In this document: positions 24,711-33,377 of the stretch, piece by piece
Position numbering within the stretch: position 1 is the first letter of the stretch
How the letters are laid out: every line of letters begins with the position of its first letter
Assembly (NCBI GenBank): GCA_964352225.1
Contig: CAYGRM010000023.1
Coordinates: forward strand, 1 to 33,657
From: CAJQQY01 sp964352225
GTDB taxonomy: Bacteria > Bacteroidota > Bacteroidia > Chitinophagales > Saprospiraceae
Reading direction: 5' to 3'
DNA: 33,657 nucleotides
Position numbers and translations under genes: made by a program
Notes under the pieces: model-generated
Database searches by the model: none
Seen by the model: only the letters and a program-made list of their open reading frames with translations
What the model was told of the DNA's origin: nothing

Positions 24711-25904
24711 ATGGAAACCACAACACAGACAGATTTAGAAGTTTTTAGAATAGAAACTAAAGCTTGGCTTGAAGCAAATTGCCCGGAAAGCATGCGAACC
24801 CCTGTCAAAAAATTCGAAGATATTTATGGAGGAGGTTCAACGGCCACTTTCGATAATGACGATCAAAAAGTTTGGTTTGAACGCATGAGAGATAAAGGTT
24901 GGACAGCTCCGGCGTGGCCTACTGCCTATGGCGGTGGTGGCTTAAATAAAGCAGAACACAAAGTACTTAAGGAAGAAATGAAAAAGTTGGGTTGTCGCTC
25001 ACCGCTTTGGAGTTTTGGTTTGACGATGTTAGGGCCTGCACTTTTAGAATTTGGAAACGAGGCGCAAAAATTAGAGCATTTAACCAAAATTTCACGTGGA
25101 GAAGTTTGGTGGTGTCAAGGATATAGTGAGCCAGGAGCAGGAAGTGATTTGGCTGATTTACAAACCAAAGCGGTGGACAATGGCGATCATTTTTTGGTGA
25201 GTGGACAAAAGGTTTGGACATCCTATGCCGACAAAGCAGACTGGTGTTTTTGTCTAGTTCGAACCAATCCTGATGTGCCTAAGCACCATGGGATTAGTTT
25301 CGTTTTGATCGACATGCGACAACCAAGTGTGGAAGTTCGTCCGATCAAATTGATAAGTGGTTCATCTCCTTTTTGCGAAACATTTTTTGATGAGACAAAA
25401 GTGTCAAAAGATAATTTAGTTGGTGGATTAAATAATGGATGGACGATTGCCAAATATTTATTGACGCATGAGCGGTCAATGATTGGCGGAATTTCGGAGG
25501 CAGGTCAACAAAAAATGTTATCTCAAATTGCCATAGAAATGGTTGGTTTGGAAAATGGAAAATTAGCTGATCCAGTTTTACGAACAGAAGTGGCTCGATG
25601 GTTAATCAATGGCGCTGGCATCAAATGGTCGATGGAAAGAATGAGTGACGAAGCAAAAGCAGGTGATCCAATCGGAGCAAAATCTTCTTTTTTCAAATAC
25701 TATGCAACGGAATTGAATAAAGATAAATTCGAATTAATGTTATCCATGGGTGGCTTTGAAGGATTACAATGGGGAGAAGATTATTTGGATGGAAAACTCG
25801 CTCGGGACATGTGTCGAACGAAAGGGAATTCTATCGAAGGTGGAACTTCGGAAGTGCAATTGAATATTATTGCCAAGCGGATTTTGAATTTATCAACAAC
25901 GTAA
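24711..25904 (+). CDS. Acyl-CoA dehydrogenase, first of a pair
   Basis: This 397-aa flavoprotein oxidises acyl-CoA to the 2-enoyl-CoA, passing electrons to electron-transfer flavoprotein. It has the N-terminal helical domain with PAWPTAYGGGG, the FAD- and substrate-binding motif GYSEPGAGSDLADLQTKA (about 142-159) and the C-terminal helices with RTKGNSIEGGTSEVQLNIIAKRIL. The Glu found at the canonical MCAD base position is Gly in this GGTSE form, so the base must be elsewhere or in a partner. It resembles the larger subunit of FadE-type pairs that act on bulky or cyclic acyl-CoAs. The partner candidate is the next gene. Substrate is unknown. Confidence 0.88.
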   Translation: METTTQTDLEVFRIETKAWLEANCPESMRTPVKKFEDIYGGGSTATFDNDDQKVWFERMRDKGWTAPAWPTAYGGGGLNKAEHKVLKEEMKKLGCRSPLWSFGLTMLGPALLEFGNEAQKLEHLTKISRGEVWWCQGYSEPGAGSDLADLQTKAVDNGDHFLVSGQKVWTSYADKADWCFCLVRTNPDVPKHHGISFVLIDMRQPSVEVRPIKLISGSSPFCETFFDETKVSKDNLVGGLNNGWTIAKYLLTHERSMIGGISEAGQQKMLSQIAIEMVGLENGKLADPVLRTEVARWLINGAGIKWSMERMSDEAKAGDPIGAKSSFFKYYATELNKDKFELMLSMGGFEGLQWGEDYLDGKLARDMCRTKGNSIEGGTSEVQLNIIAKRILNLSTT

Positions 25905-25922
25905 TTAATCTCAATTGAAGCT

Positions 25923-25989
25923 GTAGCTGGATTCTCCTGAATCCAGTTTTCGGAAAATAATTAAACTGGATTCGGGAGAATCCAGCTAC
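25923..25989. repeat. REPIN-like element: two inverted REP hairpins with GTAG feet
   Basis: Left unit: GTAG (25923-25926), then CTGGATTC, a TCCT loop and GAATCCAG (25927-25946). Right unit: CTGGATTC, a GGGA loop and GAATCCAG (25966-25985), then CTAC (25986-25989), which is GTAG inverted. Each unit is its own hairpin, and the two units also pair with each other over 27 bp with one mismatch (25923-25949 with 25963-25989). A short 5' GTAG next to a hairpin is the mark of REP sequences moved by RAYT transposases; two in inverted order form a REPIN. It ends 15 bp before the next start codon. Confidence 0.75.
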
Positions 25990-26004
25990 TTAAAAAAATA
26001 AAAA

Positions 26005-27132
26005 ATGAACTTAGTTATAAATGAGGAACAGCAAATGCTAAAAACCTCAGCAAAAGAATTTTTAAAAAATAGAGCACCAGTTGAAGCATTGAGAAAGTTA
26101 AGAGACTCGAATGATCCAAAAGGATACGATCCTCAACTTTGGAAAGAAATGGCAGAAATGGGTTGGGCTAGTTTGAACATTCCTGAAGCATATGGAGGAA
26201 TGGATTTTGGTTTTGTCGGATTGGGTCAAGTGCTGGAAGAAATGGGTCGAACGCTGGTTGCTTCTCCAATGGTTTCCACATGTTTGGTGGGTACTTCTAT
26301 TATTAACTTGGGAGGAAACACGTTGCAAAAAGAAAACTTCTTACCTCAAATAGCAGAAGGAAATATTTTGTTGAGTTTAGCTTCTGAAGAAAGCAATGCT
26401 CATCGCCCATTAAAAGTTTCTACTCAATATTCAAAAACAGCTAATGGATATTCTATTTCTGGCAAAAAGGTCTTTGTACTTGATGGAAATATAGCGGACT
26501 ATTTTATCGTCACAACAACTGATGCAGAAAAAAATGGTATTACATTATTTATTGTCGATGCAAAAGCGGAAGGAATTACAGTTGAAAAGAAAATAATGAT
26601 GGACAGTCGAAACGCTGCAACGGTTACTTTTGACAATGTAAAAGTTACTGAAGCGGGTATGATTGGAGAGGAAGGTAAAGGGAAAAAGACACTAGAAAAA
26701 GCTTTGGATATAGCCCGAATCGGTTTATCGGCAGAGATGCTAGGTTCTATGCAAGAAGCATTTGATCGGACAGTTGCTTACTTGAAAGAGCGAAAACAAT
26801 TTGGTGTGGTCATTGGAACTTTTCAAGCTTTGCAACACCGAGCAGCCAATATGTATTGCGAAATCCAACTTTGTAAATCATTGGTTATCAAGGCATTGCA
26901 AGCTATCGACACGGACTCTCCAATGCTAACTTACATGGCAAGTATGACAAAATCTAAAGTTGGTGAAACACTTCAATTAGTCACCAACGAAGGGATTCAA
27001 CTCTTCGGAGGAATCGGAATGACAGACGATGAAGAGATTGGATTTTTTATGAAAAGAGCAAGAGTGGCACAGCAAACTTTCGGTGATTATAATTATCACT
27101 TGGACCGGTTTGCGACGTTGAGTGGTTTTTAA
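26005..27132 (+). CDS. Acyl-CoA dehydrogenase, second of a pair
   Basis: This 375-aa protein has the acyl-CoA dehydrogenase fold: N-terminal helices with LNIPEAYGGMDFG, a middle beta domain with the partial motif LASEESNAHRPLKV in place of the usual flavin-loop sequence, and C-terminal helices with YLKERKQFGVVIGTFQALQH and LFGGIGMTDDEEIGFFMKRA. The degenerate middle motif suggests that FAD binding or the active site is shared with a partner. The gene follows the first dehydrogenase by 100 bp on the same strand. In actinobacteria, two unlike FadE genes side by side encode alpha2beta2 enzymes; the same is inferred here. A REPIN-like element separates them and sits just before this start. Confidence 0.85.
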   Translation: MNLVINEEQQMLKTSAKEFLKNRAPVEALRKLRDSNDPKGYDPQLWKEMAEMGWASLNIPEAYGGMDFGFVGLGQVLEEMGRTLVASPMVSTCLVGTSIINLGGNTLQKENFLPQIAEGNILLSLASEESNAHRPLKVSTQYSKTANGYSISGKKVFVLDGNIADYFIVTTTDAEKNGITLFIVDAKAEGITVEKKIMMDSRNAATVTFDNVKVTEAGMIGEEGKGKKTLEKALDIARIGLSAEMLGSMQEAFDRTVAYLKERKQFGVVIGTFQALQHRAANMYCEIQLCKSLVIKALQAIDTDSPMLTYMASMTKSKVGETLQLVTNEGIQLFGGIGMTDDEEIGFFMKRARVAQQTFGDYNYHLDRFATLSGF

Positions 27133-27188
27133 GAAAAATAATAACCCACCTGATCCGTAGGCAGGCAATATATTTACAAATAAAAAAA

Positions 27189-27220
27189 AGCTGCAAGTTA
27201 AGATGACTTGCAGCTTTTTT
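27189..27220 (+). terminator. Terminator after the acyl-CoA dehydrogenases
   Basis: A perfect 10-bp stem (AGCTGCAAGT at 27189-27198 with 27206-27215) is flanked by A and T runs, with at least five T following on the plus strand. It closes the two-gene dehydrogenase unit and lies 68 bp before the symporter start. Confidence 0.85.
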
Positions 27221-27287
27221 ATTTGCAAATACTCTAAAAGTCCAGATAAGAATAAATACTTTAGAGCCACATTAAACATTACTAATT

Positions 27288-28520
27288 ATGGCGATACATT
27301 GGAAAGTGCTCTTGGGAGTAATCCTAGGGTTAATTGTAGGCTTCCTTGCAAGCTTTTTTGAACTAGGAGAAACTATAATTTTGGATTATGTCAAACCTTT
27401 TGGAACCATTTTTATCAAGACCTTGAAGTTGATTGCAGTCCCCTTGGTTTTTGTTTCTTTAGCCAAAGGGATAACAGAGTTAAAGGATTTAGGGAAACTT
27501 TCTAAGCTTGGGGGAAAGACAGTTTTATGGTACATGTTGACCACGGTTGGTGCGGTGATTTTAGGGTTAGTGCTCGTCAATATTACTCAACCTGGCGTTG
27601 GGTTAGATATTGAGGCTTTAAAAAGTTTACCTAAGGATGCTATTAAATTTGATCCATCATCTACGGAAGGAAAAAGCCCATTAGACTTTTTTGTTCGGAT
27701 GGTTCCAGACAATATTTTTTCCGCATTAAGTGATAATGGAAGACTTCTTCAAGTGATCTTTTTTACGGTAGTATTTAGCATTGGGTTATTGATGATTCCC
27801 GAAGATGACCAAACTCCGGTAGTTCGATTAATCGAATCTCTCAATAAAATAATGCTAAAAATCGTCGATATGATTATTGCATTTTCACCTTATGCAGTAT
27901 TCGCATTGATGGCTACTTTATTTATTGAAATAAAAGATCCAACCATATTTTATGCTTTATTAAAATATTCTCTTGTGCTTATGACTGGGATGTTTATTTT
28001 ACTTTTGTTATATCCATTGCTAGCTCAACTGCTGACAGGGATGCCTTTTATGAAATTTGTCAAAGGAATTTTGCCTGCTCAATTAGTAGCCTTATCTACT
28101 AGTTCTAGCATGGCAACATTGCCGGTGACGATGGAATGTGTGGTGGATAATTTAGAAGTGGAAGATGAAATTGCCAGTTTTGTTTGTCCAATTGGAGCGA
28201 CGATCAATATGGATGCGACGAGTTTGATGCAAAGTATTGCCGCAGTTTTTGTTTGCCAAGTGATTGGATATGAATTAACTATTGCCAATCAATTAACAAT
28301 AGTGGTAACTGCCACGATGGCCTCAATTGGAGCTGCTGCTGCACCGAGTGCAGGGATTGTGATGTTGGTTTTAGTTTTAGAATCAGTTGGATTTCCATCA
28401 GATAAATTGCCGTTAGCCTTGGCCATGATTTTGGCGGTGGATCGTCCTTTGGATATGTGGCGGACGGTGGTGAATATTTCGGGGGATAGTTTTGTGAGTG
28501 TAGTTGTGGGGAAAAGGTAA
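27288..28520 (+). CDS. Dicarboxylate/amino-acid:cation symporter (DAACS family)
   Basis: This 410-aa inner-membrane transporter belongs to the GltPh/EAAT family, which takes up acidic amino acids or C4-dicarboxylates with sodium or protons. The signature regions are all present: Ser-rich SSSMATLP (272-279) in hairpin 1, NMDAT (307-311, NMDGT in most relatives), APSAG (352-356) in hairpin 2, and DRPLDMWRTVVNISGD (385-400). The spacing Asp385-Asp389-Arg392 matches the GltPh ligand-binding Asp390-Asp394-Arg397, so an acidic substrate is likely. The N-terminus has no separate signal peptide. It is monocistronic with terminators on both sides. Confidence 0.9.
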   Translation: MAIHWKVLLGVILGLIVGFLASFFELGETIILDYVKPFGTIFIKTLKLIAVPLVFVSLAKGITELKDLGKLSKLGGKTVLWYMLTTVGAVILGLVLVNITQPGVGLDIEALKSLPKDAIKFDPSSTEGKSPLDFFVRMVPDNIFSALSDNGRLLQVIFFTVVFSIGLLMIPEDDQTPVVRLIESLNKIMLKIVDMIIAFSPYAVFALMATLFIEIKDPTIFYALLKYSLVLMTGMFILLLLYPLLAQLLTGMPFMKFVKGILPAQLVALSTSSSMATLPVTMECVVDNLEVEDEIASFVCPIGATINMDATSLMQSIAAVFVCQVIGYELTIANQLTIVVTATMASIGAAAAPSAGIVMLVLVLESVGFPSDKLPLALAMILAVDRPLDMWRTVVNISGDSFVSVVVGKR

Positions 28521-28561
28521 ATCAACAATAAAATATAACAAGACACTTACATATCTAAAAA

Positions 28562-28588
28562 AGCAGCCAATAATGATTATTGGCTGCT
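28562..28588. terminator. Bidirectional terminator between convergent genes
   Basis: A perfect 13-bp stem (AGCAGCCAATAAT at 28562-28574 with 28576-28588) around a single base, with T-runs on both strands. It serves the symporter (+) and the MFS gene (-). With a one-base center, the innermost pairs must open to form a real loop. Confidence 0.8.
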
Positions 28589-28649
28589 TTTTATTTTAAC
28601 TTATTCCGTTTCTAATGTATCACTTTTTGAAAAAACATGACCAATAATA

Positions 28650-29933
28650 TCAATCACCGCTCTTCCCTAAATCTACAATCATTTCATTTTTATAATATCG
28701 ACCTGCCATAAAAAGTAAAACCGCAGCAATAATTCCCGTCAAAAAAGTGCAGGTAAATGCCCATCGCAAAGCATCTATTCCGTAAGTTGGTTCGAGCCAA
28801 TCACTTAATATTCCAATGACCAATGGACCAAATCCTAAACCAATCGTGTTGAGTACAAAAAATAAAACAGCAGAAGAAAAGGCTCGCATTTTGGCAGAAA
28901 CCAAATTATGAGTAACTGCAATCGCAGGACCTAAATATAAAGCAGATAAAAAATAACTAAGTACCAATACTATAATAATAGCTTGAATATTCCCTCCAAA
29001 AAAAACAAAAATAGCCAAAGGAATATTTAACAAAATCGCCAAGGCTGGCAACCAAAAATACCATCGAACATCTTTTTTAGCAAATTTATCGGTGAGGTAA
29101 CCTCCCATAAATGTTCCAAGTCCTCCTCCAATAGCTGCAATAAGTCCAAGCGTAATTCCTATGGTTGCCAAGTTCATTCCATGCGATCGGCCTAAAAATG
29201 GGGCTAACCAATTACCAACACCATAATTCCCAAAAGCTTGAAACCCTGTTGCTAACGAAAGAAAAATAAAAGTCTTTTTTTGAAACAATGTACTTACCAC
29301 TTCTTTAAAACTTAATTCTTTTTCATCCGACACAGCTTTATCCATCCTTCCCTTAATCGGTTCTTTGACTGTAAACCAAACTAAAATTGCGTATAAGATC
29401 CCTGGGATCCCTAATGCATAAAGTGCCATCCGCCAACCATAATTTTGAGCAATAACTCCTCCAATCAAAAAACCTAGTCCGATTCCAATGTACACGCCAG
29501 TTGAATAAATAGAAAGTGCCGTTGCTCTTTTTTCTGGCTCATAATAATCAGAAATAATTGAATGGGCTGGTGGACTTCCACCAGCTTCCCCGATACCTAC
29601 TCCTACCCTTGCCAAAAGTAATTGAATGAAATTCTGAGCCATTCCTGAAAGGGCAGTCATGGCACTCCATACCACCAACGAAATACTGACTACATTTTTT
29701 CGATTATTTTTATCCGCATAGCGAGCGATTGGCAATCCTAATGTCACATATAAAAGTGCAAATGCGAACCCTGTCAACAATCCTAATTGGGTGTCGCTTA
29801 AATTTAAATCTGCCTTGATAGGTTCTTGAAGAATGACCAAAATTTGTCGGTCAATAAAATTGAATGCGTAGACTCCCGTAAGGATAAAAAGCACATAGCG
29901 CTTATAGGATTTCGAGTAGGTAGTTGAAGACAT
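28650..29933 (-). CDS. MFS transporter, spinster-like
   Basis: This 427-aa protein has twelve hydrophobic segments. The motif RYADKNNRKNVVSISLVVWS (residues about 71-90) matches the MFS loop 2-3 signature. RVGVGIGEAGGSPPAHSIIS (about 109-128) matches motif of the spinster (SPNS) type, a group that moves lipids such as sphingosine-1-phosphate in animals and has uncertain substrates in bacteria. The central loop is charged (KGRMDKAVSDEKELSF). No sugar genes adjoin it, so it is not the missing transporter of the maltose operon by position. It follows the TonB receptor gene, from which it is separated by a terminator, and it may be monocistronic. Confidence 0.85.
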   Translation of the reverse strand: MSSTTYSKSYKRYVLFILTGVYAFNFIDRQILVILQEPIKADLNLSDTQLGLLTGFAFALLYVTLGLPIARYADKNNRKNVVSISLVVWSAMTALSGMAQNFIQLLLARVGVGIGEAGGSPPAHSIISDYYEPEKRATALSIYSTGVYIGIGLGFLIGGVIAQNYGWRMALYALGIPGILYAILVWFTVKEPIKGRMDKAVSDEKELSFKEVVSTLFQKKTFIFLSLATGFQAFGNYGVGNWLAPFLGRSHGMNLATIGITLGLIAAIGGGLGTFMGGYLTDKFAKKDVRWYFWLPALAILLNIPLAIFVFFGGNIQAIIIVLVLSYFLSALYLGPAIAVTHNLVSAKMRAFSSAVLFFVLNTIGLGFGPLVIGILSDWLEPTYGIDALRWAFTCTFLTGIIAAVLLFMAGRYYKNEMIVDLGKSGD

Positions 29934-30007
29934 TTTGTTTAAATTTCGTTTTGTTTAATGCATAAGATAGGTAAGTATTCTGGGTTCACAAAATTTAAAT
30001 TAGGTCT

Positions 30008-30057
30008 AAAAAAGAAAGAAGCGATCGGTTGTTTAAACGATCACTTCTTTCTTTTTT
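30008..30057 (-). terminator. Terminator of the TonB receptor gene
   Basis: A 19-bp stem of A/G-rich and T/C-rich arms (30008-30026 with 30039-30057, one G-U or A-C pair) around a 12-nt loop holding the palindrome GTTTAAAC. On the minus strand the stem ends in T-runs. It lies 29 bp past the receptor stop. Confidence 0.75.
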
Positions 30058-30085
30058 ACAAAATGTAATTATAATGTTATAATAT

Positions 30086-32317
30086 CTATTCTATTCCAAA
30101 TCTCAACCCAATATATCCCATCGCTCCCGTGATCGGCGCATAAATATGTGAAGTATCAAAGTTATTTCCAAAAGGATTTTGCCAATCAATAATTGGGTCT
30201 TCTTGAGTGTAATTAGTTAAGTTTTCGCAGCCTCCATAGAGTTCAAATTGCTTAGAAACTTTGTACGTAACCTGAGCATTCATAATTATATAAGAAGGAG
30301 TATCACCAATGTGATGATCTAAATTGTGTTGTGGATTTCCAGTCAGATCAACGAACTCTTGTTTACCTACAAATTGGTTTCCTACATTGAATTCCCATTT
30401 CTCATTTGGAGTAGAATAATCCAACGTAATTAGACCTCTATGTCTTGCATTCATTGGCTTTTCTCTCAACTCTCCATCCAAGAAAGTTACTTTCACATCA
30501 TTAAATTTGTAAGCCACTTTTAGTTCTAATCCTTTAAGAATTTCCATGGATGCAACTCCTAAAAAGCTATTGGCATATGATTCCCCATTCAAATTATAAA
30601 ACTGGATTAATTTAACATCTGTATTCAAATCCATCACGATTTGATTCACAAAATTAGTACGATATATATCTGCTGAAAAACTTCCTTCTCGCTCCCCAAC
30701 TTTAAAATTTTGAGTAAAATTAAATCCAAAGTTCCAAGCTTCTTCAATATCCAATTGTTCCAACAATACAATTGTTCGACTACTTGCAAGAACGCCTACA
30801 TTCTCTGCTATGACATTAGCCGTTCGATATCCACGTCCTGCTGAAAGCCGAACTACTTGATCCTCAGAGAAATTATATTTGACTGTAGCCCTTGGCGTAA
30901 ACAAATAACCAAACATATTATGGTGATCTAACCTTGCTCCTAAAACCATCCCAAATTGATGTGCAAAAGTATAAGGATCATCTTCACAACCTCTCACTTT
31001 TGGTACAAAGCTATATTCTGCAAATACGCCTGCAACTTTTTCGGTTCTACTAATATCTAGCTCATCCAATTGCTCATCATAATCATCATAAATATAGGAA
31101 GCCCCAACATCTAATTTGTGTAAACCTGCAGTATCCAAACCTGTCGAAAACATACCGTTGAGGTAAGCATTTCTTTGTGTACCTCGATGGGTTAAATTTC
31201 CATAATTGGAATCTAAATCATGATATGCCACGTCTGCAATCAAGCCAATAGATTGAGTTAAATTTTTAAATCCGAGGTAGCCAATTTTCCCAAATACTTC
31301 TACCCGATCATTAGCCTGTTTTACTTCATATGGTTTTAATAATTCTTCATTTGGAATTTGACCTGCTTGATGTCGATCACTCAACACATGAACATTAAAT
31401 TGGCTTCTCAACACATCTCCACGATAAAAAGTACGCCACAATGCATCGTACATGGTCTTTTGTGGCGTGTCATAAAAGGTATCATCATTATTATCCATCT
31501 CATTTTTCCGAGTACTCGTATGAAGCAATAAACCGGTGCTCCATTTTTCAGAAAATTTGTGGTTTAGATGAAGGTTCGCTTCACCTCTGCCAAAGGTAGA
31601 ACCATAAAGATTGATGAAAATTCGTTTGTCTTGAAATGGTTTGACTAGTTCAGAATTGATTTGTCCGGTGATCGCTTGGTAACCATTTTGTACCGTACTT
31701 GTTCCTTTGGAAATTTGAATACTACTCAACCAAGTTCCTGGAATATATTCCATCACGAAAGCGGAACCTAAACCCGAAACCATAGGTCTTTTTTCTATCA
31801 ACATTTGAGTATAAGTTCCACGCAGACCTAACATTCGAATTTCTCTAGCGCCAGTCACCGCATCCGTGTAAGCCACATCAATCGAAGCGTTGGTTGAAAA
31901 ACTTTCAGCCAAATTACAACAAGGTGCTTTTCGAAATTCACCGCTTCCAATCGTTTCTATATTTAAGGTGGACAAAGTGGAAACATAATTATCTCTTCGC
32001 TTAGCAGCTACTTGGACTTCCATTAATTCGGTGATGCCTTCGACTGCAATGGCCAAATCATTTTCGGTAGGTAAAACTTCTAAAAGAACAGCATCATACC
32101 CAACATACTCAATCCTAAGAAGAGCTACTGTATCTTGTTTTGGCAATTCAAAAAAACCATTTTCATCAGCAACAGTTCCTATGTCAGTTCCTTCCCAAAG
32201 AACTGTCGCTCCAAAGAGCACCTCTCCTTTTTCATTGGTAATCGTACCTGTGAGGTTTTGAGCACCTAAGGAAAAAGAGAATAGTAAAAAAAAGAAAATA
32301 TATACTAAATTATTCAT
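30086..32317 (-). CDS. TonB-dependent receptor with carboxypeptidase-like N-domain
   Basis: From ATG 32317 this is a 743-aa outer-membrane receptor; this start gives a clean signal peptide (MNNLVYIFFFLLFSFSLGAQ). An ATG 48 bp upstream would add a basic segment. A carboxypeptidase-regulatory-like domain follows (about 20-95: GTITNEKGEVLFGATVLWEG), then the plug (about 110-220) and a 22-strand barrel to the C-terminus (GAMGYIGLRFGIE). The plug contains KAPCCNLAESF with adjacent Cys133-Cys134 and the motif DAVTGAREIRMLGLRG. Receptors with this CC motif form a common Bacteroidota group whose ligand is not settled; metal chelates have been suggested by neighbours in other genomes. No SusD-like gene adjoins, so a glycan role is unlikely. 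Confidence 0.9.
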   Translation of the reverse strand: MNNLVYIFFFLLFSFSLGAQNLTGTITNEKGEVLFGATVLWEGTDIGTVADENGFFELPKQDTVALLRIEYVGYDAVLLEVLPTENDLAIAVEGITELMEVQVAAKRRDNYVSTLSTLNIETIGSGEFRKAPCCNLAESFSTNASIDVAYTDAVTGAREIRMLGLRGTYTQMLIEKRPMVSGLGSAFVMEYIPGTWLSSIQISKGTSTVQNGYQAITGQINSELVKPFQDKRIFINLYGSTFGRGEANLHLNHKFSEKWSTGLLLHTSTRKNEMDNNDDTFYDTPQKTMYDALWRTFYRGDVLRSQFNVHVLSDRHQAGQIPNEELLKPYEVKQANDRVEVFGKIGYLGFKNLTQSIGLIADVAYHDLDSNYGNLTHRGTQRNAYLNGMFSTGLDTAGLHKLDVGASYIYDDYDEQLDELDISRTEKVAGVFAEYSFVPKVRGCEDDPYTFAHQFGMVLGARLDHHNMFGYLFTPRATVKYNFSEDQVVRLSAGRGYRTANVIAENVGVLASSRTIVLLEQLDIEEAWNFGFNFTQNFKVGEREGSFSADIYRTNFVNQIVMDLNTDVKLIQFYNLNGESYANSFLGVASMEILKGLELKVAYKFNDVKVTFLDGELREKPMNARHRGLITLDYSTPNEKWEFNVGNQFVGKQEFVDLTGNPQHNLDHHIGDTPSYIIMNAQVTYKVSKQFELYGGCENLTNYTQEDPIIDWQNPFGNNFDTSHIYAPITGAMGYIGLRFGIE

Positions 32318-32386
32318 TATCAATTTTACGGATATTATAATTTGTTGTTTTAAAACAGACTTCAAAAATACTTAAAAATCAGGTAA

Positions 32387-32653
32387 CTAACCTTTTTTCT
32401 CTAACCACTTTAACAACTCATTATCATTTGGATTTCTTAGCTTTTTATCTTTAATCAGGATAGTTGGAAAATTAAGTTTTCGATTTTCATATAAATTGCG
32501 AAGTGCTTCGGCATAATCTTCATTTTCTTCCACATCAAAAAAAGTAAAAGGAAGGTTTTTTTCTTGGAAAAAATTCAGGTAATGTTGCGTTTTGTGGCAA
32601 CGGGCTGCCCCGTATAGTTGAATGTCTTTTTGGGAAAAATTCATGTTGGTCAT
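32387..32653 (-). CDS. Glutaredoxin-like small protein
   Basis: This 88-aa protein has the compact thioredoxin-like pattern: a first strand and helix with a Cys at residue 19 (ARCHKTQ), a FFDVEE strand, helices with LRNLYENRKL, and NFPTILI with the cis-Pro (Pro63) that lies opposite the active Cys. CHKT holds a single Cys, like monothiol glutaredoxins or the ArsC/Spx type. A role as thiol-disulfide or glutathione-like reductant is plausible; a substrate cannot be named. It lies 69 bp upstream of the TonB receptor on the same strand and may share its transcript. The first ATG (32653) is used; another lies three codons on. Confidence 0.72.
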   Translation of the reverse strand: MTNMNFSQKDIQLYGAARCHKTQHYLNFFQEKNLPFTFFDVEENEDYAEALRNLYENRKLNFPTILIKDKKLRNPNDNELLKWLEKKG

Positions 32654-32699
32654 TGATGATAAAAGCAGTTTTAAGACCTAGTTCTTATTAGCTAACAAA

Positions 32700-32707
32700 C
32701 AAATTTA
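32700..32707 (-). promoter_or_regulatory. Possible -7 element for the glutaredoxin/TonB receptor unit
   Basis: On the minus strand this reads TAAATTTG (TAnnTTTG), 46 bp before the glutaredoxin-like start, in the 163-bp spacer shared with the divergent Crp/Fnr gene. No -33 TTG at the right distance is seen. Confidence 0.3.
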
Positions 32708-32816
32708 AATCCAAGTTGTTCCTACTACTTTTTCTAAATTAAAAATGAAGTTGGCTAAAAATATAACTTTTCCCCACTAAATAATTTAATTTTACAAAAA
32801 CTAATTCAATCTATTC

Positions 32817-33377
32817 ATGAAAGAATTCTTATCCAAAATCCACCCAATAGATGACAGTATTTTGCAGAAATATATTGCTCATTGGAAGGAATATTCTGTT
32901 CCAAAAAAAACGATCATGACTGCCCCAAATGAAACGGAACGGTACTGGTATTATGTCCTCGAAGGAATTCAAAAATCATATTATTTGACAGAGGAAAAAC
33001 AACATGTCATTGCTTTTACTTACCCTCCTTCTTTTAGTGGAATTCCAGAATCTTTTTTTCCTCAAAAACCTTCAAAATATTTTTTAGAGACTATTTCAGA
33101 TAGTCGGTTTTTAAGAATTTCTTTTGAAAAACACCAGCAGCTTATGCAAGAACATCGTGAAATTGAAACCTTATTTCGAAAAGCTACAGAGGGACTTCTA
33201 ATTGGGATTTTGCAAAGATATTATGAATTGATGGCTTTCGATATTGAAACTCGATTCAAGGAATTTGTCAAAAGAAGTCCACATTTACTGAGTTTAATTT
33301 CTCATAAAGACTTGGCTTCTTACTTGCGAATTAATCCTACGAACTTCAGTAAATTAATTAATAATGTTAAAATCTAA
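32817..33377 (+). CDS. Crp/Fnr-family transcriptional regulator
   Basis: This 186-aa protein has the N-terminal cyclic-nucleotide-binding-type beta-roll (about 10-115: KKTIMTAPNETERYWYYVLEG ends the first strands), the long dimer helix (about 115-145) and a C-terminal helix-turn-helix (SHKDLASYLRINPTNFSKLI, 162-181). The length is normal for the short Bacteroidota Crp/Fnr group, in which the usual cAMP-contacting Arg/Glu motif is absent, as here. It binds DNA as a dimer; the signal is unknown. It is divergent from the glutaredoxin-like/TonB receptor unit, so that unit is a candidate target. The DinB-family gene 100 bp downstream on the same strand is another. Confidence 0.85.
   Translation: MKEFLSKIHPIDDSILQKYIAHWKEYSVPKKTIMTAPNETERYWYYVLEGIQKSYYLTEEKQHVIAFTYPPSFSGIPESFFPQKPSKYFLETISDSRFLRISFEKHQQLMQEHREIETLFRKATEGLLIGILQRYYELMAFDIETRFKEFVKRSPHLLSLISHKDLASYLRINPTNFSKLINNVKI

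Noticed and set aside
27145..27172. A CCTGATCCGTAGGCAGG-like GC-rich patch before the terminator
   Set aside because: It resembles fragments of palindromic repeats seen in some Bacteroidota, but only one imperfect arm pair is present, so no repeat can be claimed.
28650..29933. The MFS protein as the missing maltose transporter
   Set aside because: It is more than 15 kb from the maltose operon and its motifs are of the spinster type, not of sugar or SLC45-like transporters.
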